NCBI GenBank assembly: GCA_963761015.1
Contig: CAVXFL010000015.1
Location: 124,001 to 188,000, forward strand
DNA from: CAVXFL01 sp963761015
Lineage (GTDB): Bacteria > Pseudomonadota > Alphaproteobacteria > Acetobacterales > Acetobacteraceae
Direction: 5' to 3'
DNA length: 64,000 nt
Position numbers and translations under genes: made by a program
The notes under the pieces: generated by a model
What the model saw: only the letters and a program-made list of their open reading frames with translations
What the model was told of the DNA's origin: nothing
Databases searched by the model: none
In this document: piece by piece, positions 35,810-44,713 of the stretch
How positions within the stretch are numbered: position 1 is the first letter of the stretch
Layout: each line of letters opens with the position of its first letter

Positions 35810-36114
35810 GGCGCTCGTATCCCTCCGCGAGATCCGTCGCAGAAGACAAGGCCCGATATCGGGCAGCAACAAATGCTACGCCTGCCCTACGGCTATGCAC
35901 AACGGAGCTTCTGCCCCGGATGCGGACAAATCGGACCGCTCGGTGGAAAAAAACCATTGCGGTGACGGTTTGCCGAGTATTACCTCTGGTTATCGGATAA
36001 CCGGCGCGAGCGACGACTCTTGTCGTATCGTTATTGCGCGAGGCCCGATATTTTGCCGGGCCGGCCGGTGGCCAAGCTTTGCGGGTGCGAACCGGCTTCC
36101 AGAAGGAGCAGATC
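35810..36114. promoter_or_regulatory. Divergent intergenic region between the DUF4157 pair and the LuxR gene
   Basis: 305 bp without a gene, holding the promoters for the - strand DUF4157 pair and the + strand regulator. It is AT-richer than the surrounding genes and contains a perfect palindrome (35988-36002) and a second short inverted repeat, ACGAC-TCTT-GTCGT (36013-36026). Confidence 0.6.
35988..36002. promoter_or_regulatory. Perfect 15-bp palindrome, candidate operator
   Basis: GGTTATC-G-GATAACC: two 7-bp arms around one base, 112 bp upstream of the regulator ATG at 36115. Size and symmetry fit a dimeric regulator site. Which protein binds is unknown. Confidence 0.5.
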
Positions 36115-36939
36115 ATGGCCGCAGAGACCCTGAATGGGCCCGCCGCGCCGGGGATCTATCTGGTGACCGACGTGCGGCTTTATCGCGAGGGTTTGGTCGG
36201 CTGCCTCGAGCGCCAGACCGGGCTCAGGCTGCTTGGCGCCGGCTCCTGCGCCGAGGCGGTGAACGCGATCGGCGCACTGCGACCCGATGTCATGCTGCTG
36301 GACGCGGGCGCGACCGACAGTTTGGCCCTGACCCGCCAAGCCAGGCTGATGCTGCCGATGGTGCGCGTGGTCGCGTTCGGCATCACCGAAATCGAAGCCG
36401 ACGTGCTCGCCTGCGCGGAAGCGGGCGCGTGCAGCTATGTGGCCAAGGACGCTTCGCTCGACGACCTGCTGGCGGCGGTGCAAAGCGCGATCAGCGGCGA
36501 GTTGCTCTGTTCGCCGCGTATCGCCGCGTCGCTGTTCAGCCGGCTCGGGAGCCTGTCTTCTGCGCGAGAGAGGCCGGCGGCGGAAGCGCCGCTAACCGCG
36601 CGCGAGCAGGAGATCGCCACGCTCGTCGCAAGCGGCATGCCCAACAAGGAGGTGGCGCGTCGGCTGAGCCTCGGGCCGGCGACGATCAAGAACCACGTCC
36701 ACAACATCCTGCAGAAGCTGAATTTGCAGCGGCGCGCGGAGATCGCGGCCGTGTTGGGACAGCGCATCGCGGCATCGGCGGGCGCCGCCGACGGCCCGCG
36801 GAAGCAACGGATCCGATACGACCATGACGGCGGCCGGCACGAGCACGCAAGCCAATCCGAACAGCCCGATGCCGAACGGTGGTTTTACGGCGCCAATTCG
36901 TCCGCGATGGAACCGACGGGGCGCCGACGGCCAGGGTGA
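36115..36939 (+). CDS. LuxR/NarL-family response regulator bordering the eCIS island
   Basis: 274-aa transcription factor. N-terminal receiver (~residues 10-130): IYLVTDVRLYREGLVGCLE, then DVMLLDAGATDS with the likely phospho-acceptor Asp, and AGACSYVAKDAS with the conserved Lys. C-terminal LuxR-type HTH (~155-220): LTAREQEIATLVASGMPNKEVARRLSL region, and ATIKNHVHNILQKLNLQRRAEI. A ~45-residue polar tail follows. The ATG at 36115 has AGAAGGAG 8 bp upstream. No sensor kinase is nearby, so its signal is unknown. Placed next to the cargo genes and divergent from them, it is the best candidate regulator of the island. Confidence 0.85.
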   Translation: MAAETLNGPAAPGIYLVTDVRLYREGLVGCLERQTGLRLLGAGSCAEAVNAIGALRPDVMLLDAGATDSLALTRQARLMLPMVRVVAFGITEIEADVLACAEAGACSYVAKDASLDDLLAAVQSAISGELLCSPRIAASLFSRLGSLSSARERPAAEAPLTAREQEIATLVASGMPNKEVARRLSLGPATIKNHVHNILQKLNLQRRAEIAAVLGQRIAASAGAADGPRKQRIRYDHDGGRHEHASQSEQPDAERWFYGANSSAMEPTGRRRPG

Positions 36940-36990
36940 GCAATCGACGCCGCGCGGCATGGCCGATTTCGGGTCGTTCCGAACGCGCTC

Positions 36991-37677
36991 TCAAACGATG
37001 CGCGTGCGCACGTCCCCGACGCCTTCGATGCGGCCCTCCAGCACGTCGCCGCGGACCACCGGGCCGACGCCCTCGGGCGTGCCGGTGAAGATCAGGTCGC
37101 CCGGCGCCAGCCGGATCAGGCGCGACAGATGCGCGATGATCTCCGGCACGCTCCAGATCAGGTTCGCGAGGTCGGAATCCTGCCGCGTCTCACCATTCAC
37201 GGACAACGCGATCCGGCCCCGCGCCGGATGGCCGATGCGGGCGGCGGGGACCAGTTCGCCGATCGGCGCGGCGTGGTCGAAGCCTTTGCCCATGTCCCAG
37301 GTCTTGCCCTCCTTGCGCAGCCGCTGCTGCACGTCGCGCCGCGTCATGTCGAGCCCGGCCGCGTAGCCCCAGACATGGCCGAGCGCGGCCCCGGCCGCGA
37401 TGTCGGCCCCGCCGGTGCCGATCGCCACGACAAGCTCCATTTCATGGTGCAGGTCGTTAGTCGCCGGCGGATAGGGCAGGTCGGCGCCATCGGTGAGCAG
37501 CGCGTCGGTCGGCTTGGTGAAGAACGAGGGCTCGTCGCGCCCGGGATCGCCGCCCATTTCCCGCACATGCTCGGCGTAGTTCCGCCCGACGCAATAGACG
37601 CGCCGGACCGGGAACAATCCGCCGCCGGCGACCGGGATCGCGATCTGGGCGGGCGGAGCGATGACGAACTCGGGCAT
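36991..37677 (-). CDS. Fumarylacetoacetate hydrolase (FAH) family protein
   Basis: 228-aa FAH-fold hydrolase/isomerase, size and motifs close to fumarylpyruvate hydrolases (NagK-like). Signatures: VYCVGRNYAEHVREMG, FFTKPTDALL, the metal-binding DLHHEMELVVAIG, GYAAGLDMTRRDVQQ, and LAPGDLIFTGTPEGVGP. The metal-site Glu residues in EMEL are present. The start is the ATG at 37677, since upstream residues of the longer open frame are not protein-like. Substrate could be fumarylpyruvate, acylpyruvate or a related 2,4-diketoacid. Confidence 0.9.
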   Translation of the reverse strand: MPEFVIAPPAQIAIPVAGGGLFPVRRVYCVGRNYAEHVREMGGDPGRDEPSFFTKPTDALLTDGADLPYPPATNDLHHEMELVVAIGTGGADIAAGAALGHVWGYAAGLDMTRRDVQQRLRKEGKTWDMGKGFDHAAPIGELVPAARIGHPARGRIALSVNGETRQDSDLANLIWSVPEIIAHLSRLIRLAPGDLIFTGTPEGVGPVVRGDVLEGRIEGVGDVRTRIV

Positions 37678-37999
37678 GGCGGACGTCCATCCTGTTGCGG
37701 GCCGCCGACAACCATAGCCGCCTGTCCGTCTCAACCCAACACGGCCCCTTCCCGGGGTGCGCCGGCCCCCGATGTCGGCGCTCCGCGACACCGTCGCAGC
37801 GCTCGCCTCGGGCAAATGTTGCAACCACATTGACTTACCGCGGCGTTCGTTGTCCAAGAAAGACACCGAACCCCAAGCTTCGCTACCCACGGTGCACTGT
37901 GAAAAGGCCGCGCGCGATTCTTCCCCTCGTTCGCGACCTGCGTTGCAGTCCCGCAGCGATCCGGTAACGACCATCCCCAACCCTGAACGGCAGCGCAAA

Positions 38000-38512
38000 A
38001 TGGCAGAACAGCCCCCTGCAACATCTTCCGAGCTGATGCGGCTCACGGCCGAGATCGTCTCGGCCCATGTCGGCAACAATGAAGTGCCGTCGGAACTTCT
38101 TCCCCAACTGATCCAAGTCGTGCACCAGGCGTTGCGCGACGCCGGAGGCGCGAAGATGGAGGCCGGCAAGGCGGCGCCGGCGGTGCCGGTAAACCGCTCG
38201 GTATTCCCCGATCACCTCGTCTGCCTGGAGGACGGCAAGGAGGTGGTCATGCTCAAGCGGCACCTCCAGACGGCGCACGGGATGTCGCCGGACCGATACC
38301 GCCAGCGCTGGAATCTGCCGCCACATTATCCGATGGTGGCCCCGGATTACGCCGAGCGCCGCTCGGCCCTGGCGATCAAAACCGGGCTCGGGCGCAAGCC
38401 GGCCGCGCAACCGGAGGCCGCGCCGGCCGCGTCCAAGACGGCCCGATCGGCCGGACGGCGCGGGTCGCGGAACCGGGGCGCCGAGCGCGGCGAGTTCGGC
38501 CACCCCGAGTAG
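38000..38512 (+). CDS. MucR/Ros-family zinc-finger transcriptional regulator
   Basis: 170-aa regulator of the alphaproteobacterial MucR/Ros type, known to control exopolysaccharide, motility and virulence genes. N-terminal helix-rich region (LMRLTAEIVSAHVGNNEVPS, then LLPQLIQVVHQAL). The zinc finger follows at about 68-100: DHLVCLEDGKEVVMLKRHLQ, then HGMSPDRYRQRWNLPPHYPM and APDYAERRSALA. Ligands are consistent with the Cys/Asp/His/His set of this family. A basic, disordered tail (AGRRGSRNRG) ends the protein. The ATG at 38000 is preceded by GGCAG-rich sequence rather than a strong RBS. Confidence 0.92.
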   Translation: MAEQPPATSSELMRLTAEIVSAHVGNNEVPSELLPQLIQVVHQALRDAGGAKMEAGKAAPAVPVNRSVFPDHLVCLEDGKEVVMLKRHLQTAHGMSPDRYRQRWNLPPHYPMVAPDYAERRSALAIKTGLGRKPAAQPEAAPAASKTARSAGRRGSRNRGAERGEFGHPE

Positions 38513-38835
38513 CCGGACTCGCCTTCACCGGCGATCAGCAACAGGGCCGAGGCGGAGCGTGCCGGAAAGCGGATACGGCCGCGGCCACTCCAGCCAGACC
38601 GTGCCGTGGCTGACCGCACCGTTCGGGGCCAGCTGATCGAATTGTGCGCGCAGCGTTCAGCTGACGAGCGGGCGCTCGAGGCCGGGCTGATCTGACGCTG
38701 TCGCGGACGCGGCTTCGGCGCTGGCGGCGGCCGAGCGCCGGGCGGACGGACGGAGCGGGGAAGTGGCAAGCAGAGTCCCGGCGACGCATCGGCCTCGCAT
38801 GGCGCGGGGCGGCGCCTGGGGAGAGGTGCGCCACC
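38513..38835. other. 323-bp gap after mucR
   Basis: No intact gene seen. The - strand holds a 91-codon stretch (38800 to 38525) open except for one in-frame TGA (38657-38659), described separately. Nothing else is supported. Confidence 0.5.
38525..38800 (-). pseudogene. Short ORF with an in-frame stop, possible gene remnant
   Basis: From ATG 38800 the frame reads MRGRCVAGTLLATSPLRP, then ASDQPGLERPLVS, a TGA at 38657-38659, then TLRAQFDQLAPNGAVSHGTV and WLEWPRPYPLSGTLRLGPV to a stop at 38525. The second half is protein-like in composition. No family is recognised. It may be a decayed gene, a point error (TGG to TGA), or chance; a selenocysteine reading is not supported by any context. Confidence 0.3.
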
Positions 38836-40308
38836 CTACTGCGTCAGCACGACGGATGTCAGTCCGGTGCCGCTGCCGCCGTTGCCGGCGCTACACGTGA
38901 GGGCGAAGAAGGCGTCGTTATAGTCGCGATCGTCGCCGGAACCCGGCGAGGTGCCCGACCCCCATCCATAACTTGGATGCTGGGTGTTGCGACCGCCGCC
39001 CGTGTCGTTCCACCAGAACACCGCGCTCTGGGCCGACAGCGCCGACAATTGCGCGCAGCTCGGCGCCGCGTATTTGTATCCCGATGCACTGTCCTTAGGA
39101 CCATAGCAGGAGCCCTGTTGTCCGGGCGGAACCGCATTCGGCGGGCTGGAACTGGAGCTCAGGTTATTGATGTCGCTCTGGGTGACGCCGGTCTGAACGT
39201 ACAGGGCGCAATTCGGCGTGTCCCCAATGCTCCCACCACGCGGCGTGGCCGCGTAAGTCGAGGACGTGTTCGGCTCGGTCGAGGTACAGGTCTGGGTTTT
39301 CGTGGTCGTGCCCGTCCGCCAGTTGTAGACGCTCGTGCCCACGTTGCAGGATGGATTGCCGGGGTCGGACTCCGACACGTTGCCGCTCCCCCAGTTGGCC
39401 GTATAGGTTGTCGTCGAACCGCCCCACCAGCTGCCGCCGCTAGTTGTGGTCGTGAGCGTGTAGCTCGAGGACGCGGCGTTTTGGCTCGGCGGCTGGCCGG
39501 CGCCTTCGAACCCGGAATAGAAGTTGACCGTGTAGCCGTTCGGGTTGCCGTACAAATCGGCTCCGCTAATCCCACAGCCGTTTCCATTCTTCTTGTTGAC
39601 GAGCATGAGGCCGAGCGGCTGCGTTGCGGTAATAGTCGGGAGCTTCTGGCCGCTCGGCAGGGAGCCACCGTAATTATTTCCTATCTCATAATAATTCCCG
39701 CTCGATCCGGTTGTGAATGTCGGTACGCTGGTGTAATTAGGCTTGCCGTTCGATCCTGTCGGAATCACGTAGAGGTAAACACTGTTGGCGTCGCAGGCGC
39801 TGGATCGGACCTCACTGAAGCTGATCTTGGGGGCGATTTTCGGATTGGCCGCGGTGGCAGTCGCGGTGATGCTGAGCGACGGCCGAAAAATGCGGATGAA
39901 GCCGGCGTTGATCTGCGCCGTGTCGGTGACGGTGACGGTATAGGCCGCTTGCGTGCCGAGATTGGGATTGATCGTGCCGCTGGCGTTGCTGGTGACGGTG
40001 GGATTCCCCGCCGTGAGCGTTCCCGGCAGCCGCGCCGCCTTGAACGCATTCGTCGCGACCGTCTGCGCCGCAGCGCCCTGACCGGCCGCGGTGTAGGCGC
40101 TTGCGCCGGCTATGGCCAACTCGTCCACCGCGTGCTGCAGCGCGAGCCGGGCGTCGGCAATCAGGGAATAATCCACCGCGAGCGCGATGCCCGACACGAG
40201 GGGAACCGCGAGAACGGCGAACAATCCCGCAACCGCGGCCCGCTCCTGGCGGAGCAGGGCCCGCCAGCCCGCGATCCAGCGCGCGGTAAGAGGCACGGCC
40301 CGCATCAT
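38836..40308 (-). CDS. TadG-like pilus assembly protein
   Basis: 490-aa protein of the Tad/Flp pilus type. The N-terminus has the typical single membrane span after a basic start: RAVPLTARWIAGWRALLRQE, then AAVAGLFAVLAVPLVSGIA. It is followed by LAVDYSLIADARLALQHAVDELAIAGA, the TadG pattern (Flp pilus-assembly TadE/G-like). The long C-terminal part is Ser/Gly/Thr/Asn-rich with few hydrophobic blocks (SSSYTLTTTTSGGSWWGGST) and is expected to be extracytoplasmic. A tight adherence role is inferred; other tad genes (cpaA-F, tadABC) are not in this window. Follows a TadE-like gene on the same strand. Confidence 0.8.
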   Translation of the reverse strand: MMRAVPLTARWIAGWRALLRQERAAVAGLFAVLAVPLVSGIALAVDYSLIADARLALQHAVDELAIAGASAYTAAGQGAAAQTVATNAFKAARLPGTLTAGNPTVTSNASGTINPNLGTQAAYTVTVTDTAQINAGFIRIFRPSLSITATATAANPKIAPKISFSEVRSSACDANSVYLYVIPTGSNGKPNYTSVPTFTTGSSGNYYEIGNNYGGSLPSGQKLPTITATQPLGLMLVNKKNGNGCGISGADLYGNPNGYTVNFYSGFEGAGQPPSQNAASSSYTLTTTTSGGSWWGGSTTTYTANWGSGNVSESDPGNPSCNVGTSVYNWRTGTTTKTQTCTSTEPNTSSTYAATPRGGSIGDTPNCALYVQTGVTQSDINNLSSSSSPPNAVPPGQQGSCYGPKDSASGYKYAAPSCAQLSALSAQSAVFWWNDTGGGRNTQHPSYGWGSGTSPGSGDDRDYNDAFFALTCSAGNGGSGTGLTSVVLTQ

Positions 40309-40318
40309 CAGCCTCTCC

Positions 40319-40912
40319 TCAACTGCAAGGCGCAGTGCAGGTCACCGGGGTTCCGGTGCGCGGGCGGGCGATGGCGATCTGCGAAAGCGTAAACGTGCCG
40401 GGCAGAATTGCCCGCGTTACGCCGCCATAGACATACGTCACCTTCACCACGATCACGCTGTCCCCGGAACTGGGCACCATGTTCGAGGGCGAGGTGGCGA
40501 GCGTGACGGCGCTGCTCCCCAGCGCCGTCGCGCTCACGCCGCAGGAGGCGTCGCTTTCCCAATCCTTCGAGACCGTGCCGGAATTGTTGGTCACGCTCAC
40601 GATCGCCGCGGTGAACGCACCGAGCTGGCCGGAAGCGCCGGAGGTGGCGAACGGCGTCATCACGAACTTGCCGGCCTTGCAGAAATTGCCGAGCACGCCC
40701 GAGGAGCCGCCGGTGATGTCGCTGCTCTGCTGCGCCACGAGATCGGCGATGGCGCTCGCGGCGTTGGTCACCCGGCCGTTCGCGCGGACATACTGGGTGA
40801 GCTCGAACGTGCCGAGCAGCATCGTTACCATCAGGGGAAAAATCAGCGCCGACTCGAGCAGCGCGGTGCCGCGCCGGTCCCCGGCCAAGCTGAGCAGCGG
40901 CCGCCGCATCAA
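40319..40912 (-). CDS. TadE/TadG-like pilus protein
   Basis: 197-aa pseudopilin-like protein: RRPLLSLAGDRRGTALLESA, then LIFPLMVTMLLGTFELTQYV, the TadE motif (E in the N-terminal part of a single membrane span, as in prepilin-like proteins). The rest is a soluble, Ser/Thr/Val-rich domain. Eleven bp upstream of the TadG-like gene and overlapping the preceding TadE-like stop, so the three form one operon. Confidence 0.82.
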   Translation of the reverse strand: MMRRPLLSLAGDRRGTALLESALIFPLMVTMLLGTFELTQYVRANGRVTNAASAIADLVAQQSSDITGGSSGVLGNFCKAGKFVMTPFATSGASGQLGAFTAAIVSVTNNSGTVSKDWESDASCGVSATALGSSAVTLATSPSNMVPSSGDSVIVVKVTYVYGGVTRAILPGTFTLSQIAIARPRTGTPVTCTAPCS

Positions 40913-41559
40913 TAAGGCTCCGTCTGGAACGCCATGGTGGACATCAGCAGCAGCCCGCTCTGGCCAAACACGGCGGAGACCAGGGGCACGATGAAGGGGC
41001 GGCGGTAAGCCACCTGGAGGATCACGTCATAGTTGGCGGTGAGGGCGGCCTTGGTGGTCGCCATCGAGCCGTTACTGACCGTGGCGGTGGCGACGCTGCC
41101 GAACCCGGTGCCGGGAGGGCTGCCGCCGGACGAGCCCTGCGATGGTTTCGCGGCAACGTAGATCTGCAGATTGGACGTGCAGGACGGGACAAGAATGACG
41201 TGGCTGCACACCGTGTTGGCGAGGGTGCCCGCGTAATTGCTGCCGGTGACGTTGCCGATGCGGATCTGCCGCGCGGCCAGGAACGCCGCGTCGTCGAGCG
41301 AGGACTGCGTCGCGAGTTGCAGGACAAGCTCCATGATCATGAACACGAACAGCAGGAACACCGTGCCGATAAGGGCGAATTCGACGGCGACCACGCTGGA
41401 GCGATCGGCCGCGAGCCGCCGTCCGGCTTGGCACAGGCCGCCGCCCGCGCGCCGGCGCGGCCAATGCCGGCCGAAGCGTTGGAACCGGGTTGCTTGCTTG
41501 ACGATCAGGGTTCGATCCGCCGAGAAGGTGCTAAACAGACACCGGCACGAGTACGGCAT
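40909..41559 (-). CDS. TadE-like pilus protein
   Basis: ~216-aa protein. After a basic N-terminus, RSSVVAVEFALIGTVFLLFVFMIMELVLQLA forms the single membrane span with the TadE-type Glu (AVEFALIG). The remainder is a soluble domain (LDDAAFLAARQIRIGNVTG, TANYDVILQVAYRRPFIV). First gene of the tadE-tadE/G-tadG set. Start uncertain: the ATG at 41559 gives a ~57-residue Arg-rich leader before the span, longer than usual, and a downstream non-ATG start is possible. Confidence 0.75.
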   Translation of the reverse strand: MPYSCRCLFSTFSADRTLIVKQATRFQRFGRHWPRRRAGGGLCQAGRRLAADRSSVVAVEFALIGTVFLLFVFMIMELVLQLATQSSLDDAAFLAARQIRIGNVTGSNYAGTLANTVCSHVILVPSCTSNLQIYVAAKPSQGSSGGSPPGTGFGSVATATVSNGSMATTKAALTANYDVILQVAYRRPFIVPLVSAVFGQSGLLLMSTMAFQTEPY

Positions 41560-41844
41560 CCTTCTTGAATTTTCGTTAAAGCCCGCACGTATCGCGCTTG
41601 GTTCGACACTCGCGACACGATTGCGACCGGCGGCGCGCCCTTCGGCGCCATGGGTACGGCGGCGCGCCCTTCGGCGCCATGGGTCCAGCGGCGCGCACGT
41701 CGGCGCGACGGGTCCGCAGGTTCCGCCGCGTTGACCCCGCACCGCAGCAAGGCTATGCACGCGCCTGAACGGCCTTGATTGCTCGTGCCGGCCCGTCGCG
41801 ATCGGCGACCACGCGGGTGTGGCGCGTCCGCCGCCTGGGAGACC
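41560..41844. other. Divergent gap between tadE-like gene and sdhC with a tandem repeat
   Basis: 285 bp; holds the promoter region for both directions and a 29-bp-period tandem repeat (separate entry). I see no gene. Confidence 0.5.
41629..41713. repeat. Tandem repeat, 29-bp period, three copies
   Basis: 27-bp units beginning GGCGGCGCGCCC occur at 41629-41655 and 41658-41684 (identical), with a diverged third copy at 41687-41713. Each unit carries its own GGCGCG/CGCGCC-type inverted core. Located in the sdhC upstream region. Confidence 0.85.
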
Positions 41845-42285
41845 ATGTCCGCGATGTCCGAGGTCCGCGACGAGCTGATGGTGGCGCGCGCCACCGACGG
41901 CAGGCTGGTCCGCCGCCCGCTCTCGCCGCACCTGCAGGTCTATCGCCCGCAAATCACCTCGGTGCTCTCCATCATGCACCGCTTCACCGGCATCGCGCTG
42001 TCGGTCGGCATGCTGCTGCTGGTGGCCTGGCTGGTCGCGGCGGCGAAATCGCCCGCCGCCTACGACGCGGTGGCCGGGTTCATCGGCTCCTGGATCGGGC
42101 TCGTGCTGCTGTTCGGCTGGACCGCGGCGCTGTGGTTCCACCTGCTGAACGGCATCCGCCACCTGGCCTGGGACGCCGGCTACGGCTACGACCTGCCGGA
42201 GGCGCATCGCAGCGGCTGGGCGGTGGTGATCGGCACGGCGGTGCTGACCGTGCTGGTCTGGATCATCGGCTGGGTCGTGGTCTAG
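41845..42285 (+). CDS. sdhC: Succinate dehydrogenase cytochrome b556 subunit
   Basis: 146-aa membrane anchor of succinate dehydrogenase (complex II), which with SdhD holds heme b and the quinone site. Motifs: RPLSPHLQVYRPQITSVLSI, the conserved MHRFTGIALSV with its Ser/Arg/His quinone-side residues, and LNGIRHLAWDAG with the heme-region His. Three membrane spans are evident. GGGAG precedes the ATG at 41845; upstream residues of the open frame are not family-like. First gene of sdhCDAB. Confidence 0.95.
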   Translation: MSAMSEVRDELMVARATDGRLVRRPLSPHLQVYRPQITSVLSIMHRFTGIALSVGMLLLVAWLVAAAKSPAAYDAVAGFIGSWIGLVLLFGWTAALWFHLLNGIRHLAWDAGYGYDLPEAHRSGWAVVIGTAVLTVLVWIIGWVVV

Positions 42286-42287
42286 CG

Positions 42288-42707
42288 ATGTCGCACGCGA
42301 CCAAGTCGGCGGCCGGCGCGCGAGGACTGACGGTCATGCGCAGCCAGCTCGGGGTGGTGCGCGGGCTCGGCTCGGCCAAGAGCGGGGTGCATCATTGGTG
42401 GGTGCAGCGGCTGACCGCGCTTGCGCTGGTGCCGCTGTCACTCTGGTTCGTCTACGTCGTGCTGACCCTGAAGAGCGTGCCACAGCCGGTGGTGAAGCAC
42501 TGGGCCGGCGAGCCGATCAACACCGTGCTGCTGCTCTCCTTGGTCGTGCTCGGCTTCCACCATTTGCAGCTCGGGCTGCAGGTGGTGATCGAGGACTACG
42601 TGCATTCCGAGGCCGCGCGCTTCACCTCGCTGCTCTTGGTAAAGGGGGCGAGCTTTTTGTTCGGCCTCTGGGGCGCCATATCGGTGCTGCGGCTTGCCTT
42701 TACGTAA
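42288..42707 (+). CDS. sdhD: Succinate dehydrogenase hydrophobic membrane anchor subunit
   Basis: 139-aa second membrane subunit of complex II. KSGVHHWWVQRLTALALVPL, then FVYVVLTLKSVPQ, and HHLQLGLQVVIEDYVHSE contain the heme/quinone histidines and the conserved D-Y pair. Three membrane spans are visible. Two bases after sdhC, before sdhA. Confidence 0.95.
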   Translation: MSHATKSAAGARGLTVMRSQLGVVRGLGSAKSGVHHWWVQRLTALALVPLSLWFVYVVLTLKSVPQPVVKHWAGEPINTVLLLSLVVLGFHHLQLGLQVVIEDYVHSEAARFTSLLLVKGASFLFGLWGAISVLRLAFT

Positions 42708-42770
42708 GCCCTCACGCCGGGCTGAAACCCTCGGAGGGTCGGGTGACCTAAACGCCCGACAGGAAGCAGA

Positions 42771-44580
42771 ATGAACGCCATCACGCTCCCCTCCACGCGC
42801 GCCTACAACATCGTCGACCATACCTACGATGTCGTCGTGGTCGGCGCGGGCGGCGCCGGGCTGCGCGCCACCCTCGGCATGGCCGCGGCCGGGTTGCGCA
42901 CCGCCTGCGTCACGAAAGTATTCCCGACGCGCAGCCACACCGTCGCCGCGCAGGGCGGTGTCGCCGCCTCGCTCGGGAACATGGATGCCGACGAGTGGCG
43001 CTGGCACATGTACGACACGGTGAAGGGCTCCGACTGGCTCGGCGACCAGGACGCCATCGAATACATGTGCCGCGAGGCGGTGCCGGCGGTTTACGAACTG
43101 GAGCATCTCGGGGTGCCGTTCAGCCGCACCGAGGACGGCCGAATCTACCAGCGCCCGTTCGGCGGCCACATGAAGGATTACGGCAAGGAGCCGGCGCGGC
43201 GGGCCTGCGCCGCCGCCGACCGCACCGGCCACGCCATCCTGCACACGCTTTACCAGCAAAGCCTGAAACACAGCGTCGAGTTCTTCGTCGAGTATTTCGC
43301 CCTCGACCTGATCATGGAGGAGGGCGTCTGCCGCGGCGTGATCGCCTGGTGCCTGGAGGACGGCGTCCATCCACCGCTTCCGCGCGCAAACCGTGGTGCT
43401 GGGCACCGGCGGCTACGGCCGCAGCTTCCTCTCCTGCACCTCGGCCCATACCTGCACAGGCGACGGCAACGCCATGATCCTGCGCGCCGGCCTGCCGACG
43501 CAGGACATGGAGTTCGTGCAGTTCCACCCCACCGGCATCTTCCCCGCGGGCTGCCTGATCACCGAGGGCGCGCGCGGCGAGGGCGGCTACCTGACCAACA
43601 GCGAAGGCGAGCGGTTCATGGAACGCTACGCCCCCAGCGCCAAGGATCTGGCCAGCCGCGATGTGGTGTCGCGCTCCATGACCATCGAGATCAACGAGGG
43701 CCGCGGCTGCGGTCCCGACAAAGACTACATCATGCTGCACCTGGAGCATCTCGGCGCCGAACTGCTGCATGAGCGGCTGCCGGGCATTTCCGAGACCGCG
43801 CGCATCTTCGCCGGCGTGGACGTGACGAAGGAGCCGATCCCGGTGCTGCCGACCGTGCATTACAACATGGGCGGGATCCCGACGAACTACCGCACCCAGG
43901 TGCTGCACCCGACCGGCGACGACCCGGACCGCCCCGCGCGCGGGCTGATGGCGGTCGGCGAGGCGGCCTGCGTCTCGGTGCACGGCGCCAACCGGCTGGG
44001 CTGCAATTCGCTGCTCGACCTGATCGTGTTCGGCCGCGCCGCCGCGCACCACGCCGCCGAGACGATCAAGCCGGAAACGCGGCAGGCGCCGCTGCCGCCC
44101 AAGGCCGGCGAGGAGTCGCTCGACCGCTTCGACCGCGTGCGCCATGCCAACGGCGCGACGCGGGTGGCCGAACTGCGCGTGCAGATGCAGCGGACGATGC
44201 AGAGCCACGCGGCGGTGTTCCGCAACAGCACGACCTTGGCCGATGGCGTGGCCAAGATGCGCAAGCTGTGGGACGGGATGGCCGACATGCAGGTCTCCGA
44301 TCGCAGCCTGATCTGGAATTCCGATCTGATGGAGGCACTGGAACTGCAGAACCTGATGGGCAACGCCATGACCACGATCACGTCGGCCGAGGCGCGGCAC
44401 GAAAGCCGCGGCGCGCACGCCCACGACGACTACCCCGAGCGCGACGATGCGAACTGGCTGAAGCACACGCTGTCCTGGTGCGACGAAAAGGGCGAGGTGC
44501 GGCTGGATTACCGGCCCGTGGCGATGCGGACGCTCACCAACGAGGTTGCGGTGATCCCGCCGAAGAAGCGCGTGTACTAG
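42771..44580 (+). CDS. sdhA: Succinate dehydrogenase flavoprotein subunit, frameshifted as sequenced
   Basis: Oxidises succinate to fumarate with covalently bound FAD. About 602 aa once one base is skipped (length 3n+1). Frame one: VVVVGAGGAGLRATLGMAA, then RSHTVAAQGGVAASLGNMDA with the FAD-binding His, to AWCLEDG. Frame two: IHRFRAQTVVLGTGGYGRSF, QFHPTGIFPAGCLITEGARG, EASVSVHGANRLG-type region (VSVHGANRLGCNSLLDLIV) and LDYRPVAMRTLTNEV at the end. The shift is at 43362-43366, one extra G. As an essential TCA and respiratory enzyme with an otherwise perfect sequence, it is very unlikely to be broken in the organism; this points to a sequence error. Confidence 0.9.
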
Positions 44581-44713
44581 GCGGTTGCGTTGAGCCGGAG
44601 ACGCACCAGGTCGGTCACCCGTGTCGCAAGCGAGCGCCGGGTCAGGCCCGGCGGTGACGGTCTGGTTTGGCCGCCATTCGGCACCGCCGTAATCGTATCG
44701 GAACAACAATAAC
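44581..44713. other. sdhA-sdhB spacer with an inverted repeat
   Basis: 133 bp without a gene, larger than the other sdh spacers. GCCGGG-TCAGG-CCCGGC forms an inverted repeat at 44636-44652. Too short and without a U-tract to call a terminator. Confidence 0.4.

Noticed and set aside
38657..38659. TGA as selenocysteine
   Set aside because: No SECIS-like hairpin or selenoprotein family match; a remnant or base error is simpler.
38836..40308. Secreted eCIS effector
   Set aside because: N-terminal span and neighbours are TadE/TadG-like; it is not near the island cargo genes and lacks DUF4157.
43362..43366. Programmed frameshift in sdhA
   Set aside because: No slippery heptamer or known precedent in sdhA, and similar +1 shifts occur in eight unrelated places.
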